A stretch of DNA of 64,000 nt, taken from Arenicola marina. Lineage: Eukaryota; Annelida; Polychaeta; Arenicolidae. This document shows, piece by piece, positions 42,751 to 54,889 of this stretch. The stretch lies in NCBI GenBank assembly GCA_964019135.1, contig OZ025252.1, positions 2,992,823 to 3,056,822 on the forward strand. Direction: 5' to 3'. Positions within the stretch are counted from its first letter, which is position 1; every line of letters begins with the position of its first letter. Made by a program: the position numbers and the translations under genes. A model generated the notes under the pieces. It saw only the letters and a program-made list of their open reading frames with translations. It was not told where the DNA came from and did not search any database.

Positions 42751-44395
42751 GGCTATCCCTTGTGTATCCATTATCGCCACTCATATCTCTGGCTATCCCT
42801 TGTGTATGCATTATCGCCACTCATATCTCTGGCTATCGCTTGTGTATCCACTATCGCCACTTATATCTCTGGCTATGCCTTGTGTATCCATTATCGCCAC
42901 TCATATCTTTGGCTATCCCTTGTGTATCCATTATCGCCACTCATATCTCTGGCTATCCCTTGTGTATCCATTATCGCCACTCATATCTCTGGCTATCCCT
43001 TGTGTATCCATTATCGCCACTCATATCTTTGGCTATCCCTTGTGTATCCATTATCGCCACTTATATCTCTGGCTATCCCTTGTGTATCCATTATCGCCAC
43101 TCATATCTCTGGCTATCCCTTGTGTATCCATTATCGCCACTCATATCTCTGGCTATCCCTTGTGTATGCATTATCGCCACTCATATCTCTGGCTATCGCT
43201 TGTGTATCCATTACCGCCGCTTATATCTCTGGCTATCCCTTGTGTATCCATTATCGCCGCTCATATCTCTGGCTATCCCTTGTGTATCCATTATCGCCAC
43301 TCATATCTCTGGCTATCCCTTGTGTATGCATTATCGCCACTCATATCTCTGGCTATCGCTTGTGTATCCATTACCGCCGCTTATATCTCTGGCTATCCCT
43401 TGTGTATCCATTATCGCCGCTTATATCTCTGGCTATCCCTTGTGTATCCATTATCGCCGCTCATATCTCTGGCTATCCCTTGTGTATCCATTATCGCCAC
43501 TTATATCTCTGGCTATCCCTTGTGTATCCATTATCGCCACTCATATCTCTGGCTATCCCTTGTGTATGCATTATCGCCACTCATATCTCTGGCTATCGCT
43601 TGTGTATCCATTACCGCCGCTTATATCTCTGGCTATTCCTTGTGTATCCATTATCGCCGCTTATATCTCTGGCTATCCCTTGTGTATCCATTATCGCCGC
43701 TCATATCTCTGGCTATCGCTTGTGTATCCATTATCGCCACTTATATCTCTGGCTATCCCTTGTGTATCCATTATCGCCGCTCATATCTCTGGCTATCGCT
43801 TGTGTATCCATTATCGCCACTCATATCTCTGGCTATCCCTTGTGTATCCATTATCGCCGCTCATATCTCTGGCTATCGCTTGTGTATCCATTATCGCCGC
43901 TCATATCTCTGGCTATCCCTTGTGTATCCATTATCGCCACTTATATCTCTGGCTATCCCTTGTGTATCCATTATCGCCACTCATATCTCTGGCTATCCCT
44001 TGTGTATCCATTATCGCCGCTCATAGCTCTGGCTATCCCTTGTGTATCCATTATCGCCGCTCATATCTCTGGCTATCGCTTGTGTATCCATTATCGCCGC
44101 TCATATCTCTGGCTATCCCTTGTGTATCCATTATCGCCACTTATATCTCTGGCTATCCCTTGTGTATCCATTATCGCCACTCATATCTCTGGCTATCCCT
44201 TGTGTATCCATTATCGCCGCTCATATCTCTGGCTATCCCTTGTGTATCCATTATCGCCACTTATATCTCTGGCTATCCCTTGTGTATCCATTATTGCCAC
44301 TCATATCTCTGGCTATCCCTTGTGTATCCATTATCGCCACTCATATCTTTGGCTATCCCTTGTGTATCCATTATCGCCACTTATATCTCTGGCTA
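42751..44395. repeat. 40-bp minisatellite, about 41 copies
   Basis: The unit is ggctatccct tgtgtatcca / ttatcgccac tcatatctct. Five sites vary: ccct/cgct, tatcca/tatgca, gccac/gccgc, tcata/ttata, and tctct/tcttt. Indels are absent. A distinctive variant pair (cgct then ttaccgccgc) recurs at 43211, 43371 and 43611, spaced 160 and 240 bp, so blocks of 4-6 units were duplicated. The period is not a multiple of 3 and the plus strand lacks stops, so all three plus frames stay open for over 500 codons. These frames are artefacts. Confidence 0.96.
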
Positions 44396-44821
44396 ACGTT
44401 TTCAAGTAGATCCATAAACAGCACTTATTTAAAGAAAGAAGAAAACAATTATGTCGAGGAACGTTCCTTGACCCCCCCCACCCCCCACCCGCTCTGGACC
44501 TTAAGGGTTCTTTACACAATTTGGGTGTCTGCGTGCAGTGAGTGGATCGTCGGATAAAATTTCATACGCATGCCGGAAAACTGATCTTTAGTAACACTAC
44601 TGCTGGCATTTGGCAGGAGGCCTTTTTTAGTCTTACCGGCTGTTTTCGATCTTCAATCTTCAATAGTTCACGAGTAACATGTTCCCGCTAACGTCGATAT
44701 TTCTCGCCCGCGAACAATTAATAAGACAGTGCTGGGTTACATGGACACCTTTTTAACTAAACCGGACACTAACCTCTTTCCGCGAAGTTCCTTGGCCCGG
44801 TTTGGCCTGCGCATGCATAGA
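44396..44821. other. Stretch between minisatellite and SLC35B2
   Basis: Unique sequence with a C-rich tract at 44472-44490. No upstream SLC35B2 exon could be identified here. Confidence 0.4.
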
Positions 44822-44937
44822 GCTGGCAGGTTAAACAGCGATTCATTCCGTGGTGCCGCGCTGGCATGTTAAACAGCAATTCGTTCCTTGGTGCCTAGCT
44901 GGCATGTTCAACAGCGAGACTCATCCCGTGGTGGCTT
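44822..44937. repeat. 38-bp direct repeat, three copies, abutting SLC35B2
   Basis: Copies start at 44822, 44860 and 44898 with gctggca(g/t)gttaaacagc, followed by (g/a)attc(a/g)ttcc(g/t)tggtgc. The third copy is the most diverged and runs up to the candidate splice acceptor at 44946-44947. The repeat keeps the frame open upstream of the likely initiator ATG. Confidence 0.85.
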
Positions 44938-44951
44938 TGCTCGACAGGGTC

Positions 44952-47436
44952 ATGTTGGCGCTGGGCCTCCTGGTCTTCCTGGTGGGCATGCCGGCCATCA
45001 TCCACGCCCAGGCCCAGGCCGCGGATGCCGGCGGCACCTCGCTCTTCGCCACCATGCAGGAGTACTGGCCGCTACGCTTCTTCCTCAACGTGGCCGGCTA
45101 CGCCACGATCATCGTGCCGGGCATGTTGCTCATCAGACTCGTCCGGCAGTCCGGCTACCTCGACAAAGCAGGTAGGCACAACACAACACAACACAAACCT
45201 GCGTGTGTACAGTCACAGGGAGCGGTCGTGGTAAGGGACCTCGACCTCTGACCAAAAGATTGCAAACCGGTTCTTCTCCAATGTTATAGCGAACCAATCT
45301 CTCAGCATAACTCACGTATTACTCACGCCTACCCTGTACTACAATAATCCGTCCATTTCGTGGGCTCTAACATGGGAGATGGACCTTCAAACCCCGCCAA
45401 GGAGCCTCCTTGGCTTAGCTGGTGACCAGGCTGAGCAGCAGATCAACGGGTCGTGGGTTCGAATGAACCGTGGCACCTGCATCTGAAGCCAGTTTCACCA
45501 AACCCCACGTGGCTTGTCCCAGGCGGTTACTTGGCCCAATCTAGGCTTTATGTTCACGAATGTGGCATAAAACACACAAAAATCATTTCAAATTCGAACC
45601 CCACCTGGTTCTGAAGACGTTCTGTACCATCGTCCCACAGGTTCTGTTGGACGATGGCACAACAGAACCATTAGTTGGACCAATGGCTCCCATTGAAGGT
45701 CACGTGTGTAAAAGGTGGCGTGGAAGACCAATATACGTCATATCCGTAGTGATTGCCTGTATAGGGAAATAAAACGCCTTGAGACTCGTCCTCGGGGTAA
45801 CACACCTGACGGGAGAGTGCTACGCTCTGATGTAATGTTATTAAATATACCAAAGAATACTTTGTATCTAGACAGAGCAGCGCTGTATCGAATACTATTG
45901 CTATGATGCACGCATATTATTGAACTATTGTTAAACGACATGAATATTATTGACTGCATGATAAGTACATGTGCGGTAATAATACATAAATAATATTAAA
46001 TGCATAAATTAAATTGGAACTATTGTTATATTACATGATTAGAACGGTTAATTATTGGGATAACACATGATCAGAATATAATTGAATACACGTAGAAAGT
46101 GTTTAAATACATGAATATTATTGAATACATGTCGACGTAGTGCTTAAATACGTCAATACTTGTCATTTGTACCACTATGAAGACAACTTGCATATTGATA
46201 TTCAATAATTCAAGGAACAATGGCGCGCCAGGCGAGCATGGTTGTTATGGTTTGCTCTTGACCTGTGACCTGTATCTTGATGGATGGTGTCTGTTCTCTG
46301 TCTGTGCAGGCGCGGGATGCTCGCGGGCCTTGGTGCAGCTGTGCGTACAGGGCCAGGACCCTGAAAAAGGCAGTCTAGAGGAGGCCGGCATCAAGGCCAA
46401 GGAAGCCGCCAAGCCGAAAGAGACGTTATGCCACCAGTGCTTGGTGTTGTTCTGGTGCGCGGCCGGCCTGCTCGGGTCCTACCTGACATGGGGGCTGCTG
46501 CAGGAACGCATCATGGCATTCGAGTACGGCAAGACAGACACGGAGCCCGGGGAGCACTTCACCAACTCGCAGTTCCTGGTCTTCATGAACCGGATCCTGG
46601 CCTTGGTGGTGGCCATGCTGTACATGGTGTGCACCGCCCAGCCCCGTCACACGGCGCCGCTCTACAAGTACTCCTACAGTTCGCTCTCCAACATCATGAG
46701 CAGCTGGTGCCAGTACGAGGCCCTCAAGTTCGTGAGCTTCCCCGTCCAGGTGCTGGCCAAGTCCTCCAAGGTCATCCCGGTCATGCTGATGGGGAAGCTG
46801 GTGTCGAAGAAGTCGTACGACTACCACGAGTACCTGACGGCCCTGCTCATCTCGGTGGGCGTCAGCGTCTTCCTGTTGTCCGGGGAGGACAGCGTGCGCG
46901 GGGAAGGCCAGACCACCACCATCTCCGGCGTCCTCATCCTCATCGGCTACCTCACCTTCGACGCCTTCACGTCCAACTGGCAGGGCGAGCTCTTCAAGCA
47001 GCACAAAATGACATCCATGCAAATGATGGCCGGGGTGAACCTCTTCTCCGTGCTCTTCACCACCGTCTCGCTGGCCGAGCAGGGCGGCTTCTTCGACTCG
47101 TTCGCCTTCATGTTGAAGTACCCGGCCTTCCTCTGGCAGGTCGCCCTCCTGTCCATCACGTCGGCTACGGGGCAGCTGTTCATCTTCTACACCATCAGTC
47201 GCTTCGGCCCCATCACCTTCACCATCATCATGACAATTCGCCAGGGGGTGGCCATCCTGTTGTCCTGCCTCATCTACGGACACCCGGTCAACGCCAGCGC
47301 CATGAGCGGCGTCCTCATCGTCTTTGCCGCTATATTTATTCGCATTTACCTCAGTCACAAGTCCAAGCCCAAGCCCGCCCCCCTCCCGCCGCCGGAGGAA
47401 CCGCTCACCCTCTCAGTGACGAACATCAAAGCTTGA
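44952..47436 (+). CDS. SLC35B2: PAPS transporter SLC35B2 (PAPST1), two certain coding exons
   Basis: Exons 44952-45171 and 46310-47436 join through GT-AG (phase 1, glycine codon), giving 448 aa from the ATG at 44952. Human SLC35B2 is about 430 aa. Family-diagnostic text is extensive: LRFFLNVAGYATIIVPGMLL; LFWCAAGLLGSYLTWGLLQE followed by RIMAFEYG; NSQFLVFMNRILAL; LSNIMSSWCQYEALKFVSFP; QVLAKSSKVIPVMLMGKLVS; FDAFTSNWQGELFKQHKMTS; GQLFIFYTISRFGPITFTII. The protein is a multi-pass Golgi membrane antiporter that imports 3'-phosphoadenosine 5'-phosphosulfate from the cytosol for sulfation of glycans and proteins. The start is uncertain: 44952 gives a signal-anchor-like MLALGLLVFLVG, the frame is open further upstream through a 38-bp repeat, and a phase-compatible upstream exon exists at 27325-27353. 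The coding sequence is very GC-rich at third positions compared with its flanks. The cytosolic tail is Lys/Pro-rich. Confidence 0.95.
45296..45390 (+). repeat. Dispersed repeat family C, copy 2 (SLC35B2 intron)
   Basis: Contains cataactcacgtattactca, cgcctaccctgtactacaat, aatccgtccatttcgtgggc and tctaacatgggagatggacc. It is the best-preserved of the three copies. Confidence 0.8.
45405..45560 (+). mobile_element. tRNA-derived SINE, second family (SLC35B2 intron)
   Basis: Head ccttggcttagctggtgacc, aggctgagcagcagatcaac and B-box gggttcgaatgaacc, then a body with cagtttcaccaaaccccacg. Same family as 35405-35520. It sits 15 bp after the family C segment, so the two may form one composite element. 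Confidence 0.75.
45561..46309 (+). other. Rest of the SLC35B2 intron
   Basis: AT-rich with a short inverted pair around 45635-45665 (ctgtaccatcgtcc... and ggacgatggcaca...). The acceptor is ctgttctctgtctgtgcag at 46291-46309. No exon or repeat array is visible. Confidence 0.6.
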
Positions 47437-47969
47437 CGCCCGGCGTCCTGCTAGGGAGATTAAATTCTAGGAAGGAAACACCCAGGTACACTACTGTATA
47501 AATTATATTTTACATACTGTACGAATGGACAGACATTTGCCTGTAAAGCGTGGGTGGGGAGAAGTGGTGAAAACGAGAAAATGAGTTCGTTCATGGGTTC
47601 TTCTCGCAGTTACATGTATATCTGGTTTCGGGATTTGTTGAGCGCATCGGTTTCCTTTATTTAATGTCAGAGCAGTAAATGTCTCAGAGATATGATGTGC
47701 GTGTCAGGTGTCTGTGAAATTGTCGTGGGATCTCGTTATTGGCTGTGTTACTGAGGACGTTCTGGGCAAGGACCTGAACGTAAAACCAGATCTGAGTATC
47801 TTCACATGTAGAGGGACAGTCAATCGATGTAGGATCTGTCAACGTGAAACGTTTATGTCAGCACTTGTATTTGTTATGAATCAATGATATTTATATATAT
47901 GATTCGGCATATGAAGCGATTTTTAACGGAGATACAGAGTTTCAGTGACGGGACGTTACACGGAAGGCC
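47437..47969. other. SLC35B2 3' flank
   Basis: Presumed 3' UTR and intergenic sequence. ATTAAA at 47459 is only 22 bp past the stop, so it is a weak polyadenylation candidate. No canonical AATAAA is evident nearby. Confidence 0.4.
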
Positions 47970-48095
47970 CACCAGACCAGGGCCCGAAAGTTTGAAACGT
48001 CCGGGACCGAATATTTGGGCCTTGAATAGGACATTAGCATGGAGCTAAGGCGAATAATTTGGCCCCGCATGTTTCTAACTTACGGGCCGAGATCG
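47970..48095 (+). repeat. Dispersed repeat family D, copy 3
   Basis: Contains cccgaaagtttgaaacgtcc, gggaccgaatatttgggcct, tgaataggacattagcatgg, agctaaggcgaataatttgg and ccccgcatgtttc. The order matches 31690-31835. Confidence 0.75.
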
Positions 48096-51050
48096 TACAT
48101 CTGGAAATATGTTCAGGACTCGAGGGTTAATGCTGGTGATACGAATCTTCATTTTGGCTGCAATATCATTGTGCGGCGTGGTTTTTTGTAACCGGATATT
48201 TCTAAACAAAAACTTGTATATGTGCGGTCTGTATGGAGTTCATTGACCAGGAGTCGCCATTGGATATTCTAGATATTGGTGGGTCAGACTGGTTTGGGCC
48301 AGCTGCCGGCCCGTTGTATACACAGAGCGCGCCGCTTGATCGATCGGTGGCAACGTGGCGGGAACCGCGTTCAAACTGTCGTCTGCTCCACCCGATCGCC
48401 GACGCGCCACGTAGTTAACGCCCGCTCGACGACCCCTTATTGGTGATCATTAACCGTGGACTACCGAGCTCTGGAAACACCTCTTCTCCCCTTACCAGCC
48501 TGCCAGCCTGCCTGCCTGTCTGCTCTCTCTATAATACTTCGTACGCAGTGTGTACAGCTGAACAATCAATGTTTTTTTGGGGTTTTTTTGATATGCGATC
48601 AGACTGATCGATGATCATTGCGATACTGGCAACCTTCATGCGACAAGCCGTACTGAACCCCGTGGTGCAGAGCTGAGTTAACCGATCATGCCTCAATATA
48701 GGATGTTTCTCGCTGCTATTGTTACGTGACCACGGGGTGGAAGATATGTGCAGTTTCTGGCCCTAATGAGAAGGCATAAATATATCGTTCATTCGTGCAG
48801 TGCTCAATTAAGGTCCAGTGACGTAGACATGGGCACGGATCGTCGAAAATCCGGTTTAAGATTGAGTGGCGTAGCCTTCCCCCCTCTCCGAGATACCGTT
48901 TGGGTATCGCAGCGAGCGTTTGACATTATGTGTTACGGATCGCCCCAAATATAGACCAGTACAAAATATTACAGGGACTCACGCAGTGTGTGGATGACAG
49001 CGAAGATCGATGAATGTTGAGAGTGATGTGGAGACGGGTATGGGTGGGTATGTACCTAGTAAGACTGTGGTACGTGTGTTGCATGTATGTTGGTATAAAC
49101 CCTCATTACTCTCATATTGGCATCTCGCCATTGAAGTCTCCCACAATCATCTACTTACTTAACCCCCAGGCTCAGTCTTCTACTCTAAGGAAAGGGGGTT
49201 ACCACAAAATTCATTCCAATTGATGTGATGTACGTGTTGGGTGGTCTAAGTGCGTTACACATATGTTAATTTACATATATAATTTCGTACCGATATGAAA
49301 TTCACTTTGGAGCCCGTGTCACAAGGACCTCGTGTCGGTTAAGTTCACCCTTCACGTATATGTAAGTGACCTCGATCGACGGGAGAGACCTGCACCTACC
49401 AATTGAGAAAAAGAATCTAGTCTTTCGAATGAAAGGGTTTTCTTCCAGGGGGTTTGATAGCAGTGATCTTACAGTTTGATGTTGTTAGTGGTAATTCTTT
49501 AAAGAGAACGGCAATTGCGCCTGCCACAAGATAATCAGAGATTATTTCGAAGAGATTCAAAATTGTATTTGTATGCCGAGGTAGGCGCGGTTTCACTTAC
49601 CAGTTAGAGGTTACGATAGAGCGAACAAGACTAAGAGTTGTGGTTTCTCGATATAGTAATGTAAGCATTTTACGTCAGACCAATATGTGATGAATACATA
49701 TTTGAAGTGTCTTATTAAATTTAACATCGTGTCTTTCATGAAATTGCATTACAAGTGAATTTCGTATTTACACATGCGGTTAATGTTTTTAAATAAGCAT
49801 AATATCTCCGCCGTGCATCTTCCGGATATATGCAAATTTTGTGAACCAAAACTTGTGTGTAGTAAGTAGGCGACCTGTATTTACCATGGTGGACAGAAAA
49901 CGATGTGATGATTATGCATATATATATATACATGTATATATAGAAATTATATATATATACATATGTAGGTCAATATATTTTATGGTAACATTGTGTATAA
50001 AGCTGGGAATAGAAATCTCGACGTGGGCTTTAGTGGGTAGAGAGGCGCGGTACAATATGCTTATTTCAGACAGTTGTCAAACAGATCATGAGAAGCAAGA
50101 ACCAAGACGTACTTAAATAATAAATTTTGTTTAAAATGTTTTACACAGTATTATTTTGTTTTTATTCATGCTTGTTGATTGGTTTTGTTGACGTTTCCAT
50201 ACAACTGTTGTACATACACAACTATTGCTGGTTGTTCTGCTGAGCAGCGTCATGCTACGAGTTGTCAGGTCAGCTGAGGACTTGAATGGAATAAAACTAT
50301 TTGCTTTAAACTCGCGTTTGGGGTTTGGTTGATATATATGAAACATGGAGACATCATGCTCCAAAAGGTATCCTTATTTTCCCGTTAAAGTACATCAAAA
50401 TCCATTCAAATCGATACAAGACATTCGCAACACCTAATGATAAATACATCAGTTGGTATAATAATCACAGAATGTTATCCATTCTTTCGCCTGACGTCCT
50501 TATGTCACTATTACATATCAATGGCAAGAAGCTTCAGACGTCCTTGCTATGGTGACTACAATGATGAGCTATGGCCATGATATTGCTATGAGGTTAGCCC
50601 CGAGGGACCCGGGAGTCACAAGCTCCTCCTTAGGATCCCGAAGCAGTGCATTGACGCTGCCGCCAAAATCAAACAGATTAATAAAAATAAATAAATGTAA
50701 ATTACTTTCTAGGAGTATTACGCGTATATCTTAACATTTCCTTATTCTATGCAACTTAATCTATTACTTAATCTTTTAGTTGACGTCTTTACTCATATGT
50801 TAAAGGTATCCGAGGCGCTTTCAACTTTCTCGCTGTGCGCAATGATAAACAAATAAATGGCGGTTCGCTCATGTGCGAATGTACTTGAAGTGGCGCCATC
50901 TGGCGGTGAATTTTAGCGCCATATTACGCATACACGCTTTGGCGCTCATTCCCGTCTTATGTTGTCGAACAATCGGTATTTTTGGTGTTATTTTCACGCG
51001 TATTTATGTTTGCTCACCATGCCGCATCGAATGAACATTCAAAAGGCCCC
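48096..51050. other. Long intergenic stretch, nothing recognised
   Basis: AT-rich unique sequence. TA-rich simple sequence occurs at about 49915-49965. Open frames are short and unremarkable. No RNA gene or repeat family is identified. Confidence 0.4.
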
Positions 51051-51665
51051 CCCACACACTCCTCCTTCCCTCCCTCCCTCCCTTTTCCTTGGTGCAGTAT
51101 GCCAGTGACCCCCCAACGTAAACCCACCCCCACCCCCACCCCCACCCCGACCCATCCACCCAGCCACTTACTCATCGACACACCCACCAACCCATACAAA
51201 TCCCGACCAGGCAAATGCTCCTCGCCGAAAATTCCCTCCCGATGATTGGATATGCCCCCCCCCCCCCCTCCGAGACAATTCCACACGGTTGATTCCGTCT
51301 GAATATGCACCCCCCCCCCCCTCCCCACCCCGACAACCCTCAACCGCCAGACAATTGCCTAGATTCATTCTCTGGACCCGCCCCCCCCCCTCCCTCTCCT
51401 CTTACCCTCCCTCCCCCCGACAAGCGAACAAGACTCTGCTCATTCCCTCCCACATAATTCTCATCATAGTTCAACGTGGACATTCCTTCCATCCAACAAA
51501 CTGATAACTCTGCCCCCCCCCCCCCCCTTCGTTCGCTCCCTCCCTCCCTCACTCCCTCCCTTTTTCCTGTCCTTGGTCCTTGGTGCAGTATGCCAGTATG
51601 CCAGTACCCGCAGTACCCGCAGTACCCGCAGTACCCGCATTGCTGGCCAAGTACACATCGCACAT
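51051..51665. repeat. C-rich tract with duplicated block and acccgcagt microsatellite
   Basis: ctccctccctcccttttcct plus tggtgcagtatgccagt occurs at about 51065-51105 and again at about 51540-51600, bracketing C-runs at 51255, 51310, 51380 and 51512. The second copy is followed by four tandem agtacccgc units. The proline- and glycine-rich frames on both strands are compositional. Confidence 0.75.
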
Positions 51666-53204
51666 TCAAGCCTTCCGTATTCTGCCCAGCCCGCCATTTT
51701 CACTTAAGGTTACACACCAAACCATCCCCATGATAACCAATGGAAACCCCCAATTTTCAACCCCATGCCAGAGAAATATCGGTATACCCATGTTTGACTA
51801 TGTGGGCCATAGAAAATTATAGAGCAAGTATCCAACTTTAGTTTAAAAGCAAGCCGAACATAGGTTAGGTTAATGAGCGATATTTTTTGCTACAGCTCAT
51901 AGAATGACACCCCCGCCACCCCCACCCCCACCAGCGCATCCAGCCGAAAAGACCCCGCGAATCCGTATGCGATGAGGTTGACCGGCCCACGCACCCGTAA
52001 CATCCGCCTGCATGAGTAAACACGTCACAAAAACAGGTATTAATCTGGCCAAACATTAGTCAAACAAACAATATATGCCAAGGCAGGAATAATTAGTAAC
52101 CGTATAACCCTGATATACGACCATATTTTAGGGCACTACTTGACGGCACATACTTTTCTACGCACGACATATTGGTGTGTAACCTCAAGGCAGCCGGTAG
52201 GGCAGTGTCAGAGGATTGAATATATTGAATATGTGGTATGGCCCTCGATCGATCCCGCTTTCGGGACTCAACCTTCTAAGGGGGGCAAGGGGTATTTGCG
52301 TTCATCTGGATTGGGCTTTTCATTTCACCGTGAACTAGTAATGAGGAAAATAATTCTTTGTGAACTGGGAATGGGGTATTAGCCGACCGCCGTGACCGTG
52401 ACCAAGATTTTCATTAATCGTAAACTGGGAATTTTAATATTAAAGCAATATGCTTACATGCGCCATCTTAGATCTTTTACACTTTACGGTCAAGACTAAA
52501 GGTATCTTAAAATGATGATGCATATATTACTTATCTCTTTGGGTCTGTAAAACAACAATGTTCACATAAAACTACGCGGTATATTTATATCGCGCACGGA
52601 CATCCTAGCGAATCACACAGAATACCGAAGGGGCCTCAATAAAACGCGGAATACCTGCGAAATCTTGCGGAATACTGCGAAAACTTCGGATTTTCCGCCC
52701 CGAAGAAGTTTTCCAAAGTTTTCCGCGTTTTATTTATGACCCTACCGAACAGCCAAAAGGCGCAGGGATATAAAGCCGGCCACCAACTCTTCCGCTCTGG
52801 AAAACAAATTCGCTCTCTCCGGATAGCCACGGGCTTTCAGGATTTAAATTCAAGGCAGAATATACTTATTTGACATGGAGAAGAGGTTGGTATAACCGTG
52901 AATCGGGAAATCGTTAGTATCGTGTATCCGCCCTTCCATTGCATGCGGAGAGTTCTTCGCTTTAATTCATCGTGACATGGGAATTAAGAAGTTTATTCTT
53001 CGTGATTTGGGCAGACGACGGGTTCCCACCCCTCCTAATCCTAGAAACTTAACATTTTTTGTCTACTTCTACAAACCTTAGATTTTTGTCTACTCCTAGA
53101 AACTTTAGATTTCTTGTCCCCTTCTCCTTAATTCGCGAATGTAAGTCTCCAATAGGTCCCTAATTGTCAATCAGTCAATCACTTCTTTAGCCCCGATTAA
53201 GTAG
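51666..53204. other. Intergenic stretch, nothing recognised
   Basis: Unique sequence. A direct repeat (ctacttctacaaaccttaga, ctactcctagaaactttaga) occurs near 53060-53110, and a gcggaatac(c/t)gcgaaa motif occurs near 52650-52680. Confidence 0.45.
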
Positions 53205-53350
53205 GGCCCCAGATGGCCTCTTTCGGCACGGCGACAAGGCGATTTTTAAAATCGACAACTCGACATTGGGGTGCCTTAAAATCGACATATGCGACATCCA
53301 GACTTCTTAAAATCGACATGCGATATGGACATCTGCCTCAAATCGATAAA
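53205..53350. repeat. Dispersed repeat family H, copy 2
   Basis: Carries ggcacggcgacaaggcgatt, tttaaaatcgacaactcgac, attggggtgccttaaaatcg and acttcttaaaatcgacatgc. It matches 11815-12030 with fewer internal units. Confidence 0.8.
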
Positions 53351-53379
53351 TAGGTGGGATTTCTACATATCCAAATTAA

Positions 53380-54235
53380 CAATTCAGATATCTTAAATTC
53401 TTTTAAAGATATCTATAAATGCCACCTTTAAAGATATCTTAAAAGGAATTATTGATATCTTAAAAGGAATTATTGATATCTTAAAAGGAATTATTGATAT
53501 CTTAAATACAATTCTAGATATCTAAAATTCAATTTTAGATATCCAAATAGAGGGCGCCACTGATGTCAAATAAAGTTGCTAAATGCCGAAAACATTTATA
53601 TTGACTTCCGGCAAGATGTCTGCGGTACGAGGTCTGCTGTGCGGTGACGCTGGTCGACTGGCTCTGCTTCTTGGGCCCTTTGCGTGTCTCCATGTATTAA
53701 AATGCGCTCCGCCTCCTGCAGGGACCGCAACACTATCATAAACACCCCCAGTTCCAGACTCCGTACTTCGCGCAGCCATGATAAGAGTGAAGGTGAAGAA
53801 CGGATTTTTCTTTCCGGTAATTACAGAAACACATGGGGGCGCCCTCTATTTAGATATCTAGAATTGTATTTAAGATATCTAAAATTGTATTCAAGATATC
53901 TAAAATTGTATTCAAGATATTTTAATTTCATTTCAAGATAAGCAAAATAGTGTCAGCTTTTCAGATATCTTTAATTCAATTTTAGATATCTTAAATACTA
54001 TTTCAGATATCTAAATATAAACGAAATATGGAGATGTGGTAACTATTTAAAGATATCTAAAATTGAATTAAAGATATCTAAAACTGAATTACAGATATCT
54101 AAAATTGAATTAAAGATATGTAAAATTGAATTAAAGATAGGTAAATTGGATTAAAGATATCTAAAATTGAATTAAAGATATCTAAAATTGTAATAAGGAT
54201 ATGTGGCATTGCATTAAAGATATGTATAATAGGTG
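53380..54235. mobile_element. Foldback-like element with GATATC-rich inverted arrays and a GC-rich centre
   Basis: Tandem units of about 20-21 bp (agatatctaaaattgaatt and relatives) lie on both sides, in opposite orientation, of a 279-bp GC-richer core at 53559-53837. Immediately at the core the inverted boundary is exact: aaatagagggcgcc at 53545-53558 and ggcgccctctattt at 53838-53851. The right array is longer (to about 54235). The core has no transposase. Tandem-repeat inverted termini fit foldback elements, so a non-autonomous element is likely. The core may be captured host sequence. Confidence 0.6.
53559..53837. other. Exon-like GC island inside the foldback element
   Basis: ACTTCCGGC (ETS-type) stands directly before AAGATGTCTGCGG at about 53615. 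From that ATG a 42-codon frame opens with MSAVRGLLCGDAGRLALLLG and then stops. On the other strand an ATG at 53779 opens a 66-codon frame (MAARSTESG...). Base composition differs sharply from the flanking AT-rich arrays. It looks like the 5' end of a housekeeping-type gene or promoter captured by the element, but I recognise no protein. Confidence 0.25.
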
Positions 54236-54889
54236 ATTTTTTATTAAAACGGCTTGCGATAGGTTTCGGCCCATGTAGTATATTTAGTATAATTTAAACT
54301 TATGTCTCACAAGTTAATTTTATGTTGTGTTATATATATATTGTGTTATATCTGTTTAAAAATTAAGGCGTTAAGCAATTCAACTTCTGTTTTACAGGCG
54401 TTAAGCAATTCCTTCTTGTTCACTTCAGTTCACATCACTCGGGCTGCTGAGGGGAGTGAGCCAAACCTCAGAGCGGTGTCAGGGCGCATGATTGGGAGAG
54501 GGAGACTAGGCCGAATCGTCCTAGGCCGAAACGGCCAATGGCCGAAACATCTGTACACCCCCCCGCTCCTCCCCCCCCCCCCCCCCCCCCCCCCCGCCTC
54601 AGACCCCCTCAAAGTGGCCTCGCCTCGCATCTGCTTCAGAAACAGCACGGATATAACCGGGATGGTTGTAGTTGAACTTAAAACTGCATATATCTCATTC
54701 TATCAAGGTCTGGCGTTTTTCGTCCTTATGACGTTTTGGGTTCTAACATACGTATAACGTATATGGGCCTGTACGGTCCTCAATGTTTTAGCGTAAATTA
54801 AGATTGGCAAGAGGCCGTTCGCAGATGTATCAACTACAACACACTATTCAATACCTAACAATTGAGATTACAAGACAATTTGGGCATGG
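54236..54889. other. Intergenic stretch with C-run and short duplication
   Basis: ggcgttaagcaattc occurs twice (54366 and 54398). A C-run of about 30 lies at 54567-54595, preceded by gg(c/t)cgaaa(c/t)-type triplicated text (aggccgaatcg, aggccgaaacgg, tggccgaaacat). No gene is supported. Confidence 0.5.

Noticed and set aside
42749-44557. Three overlapping 400-550 codon frames resembling a membrane protein (hydrophobic WLSLVYPLSPLIS repeats)
   Set aside because: All three plus frames of the 40-bp array are open and give the same peptide cycle. Hydrophobicity follows from the unit.
46426-47358. 310-codon minus-strand and 357-codon second plus frame over SLC35B2
   Set aside because: Shadow frames caused by the high GC content at third codon positions of the transporter exon.
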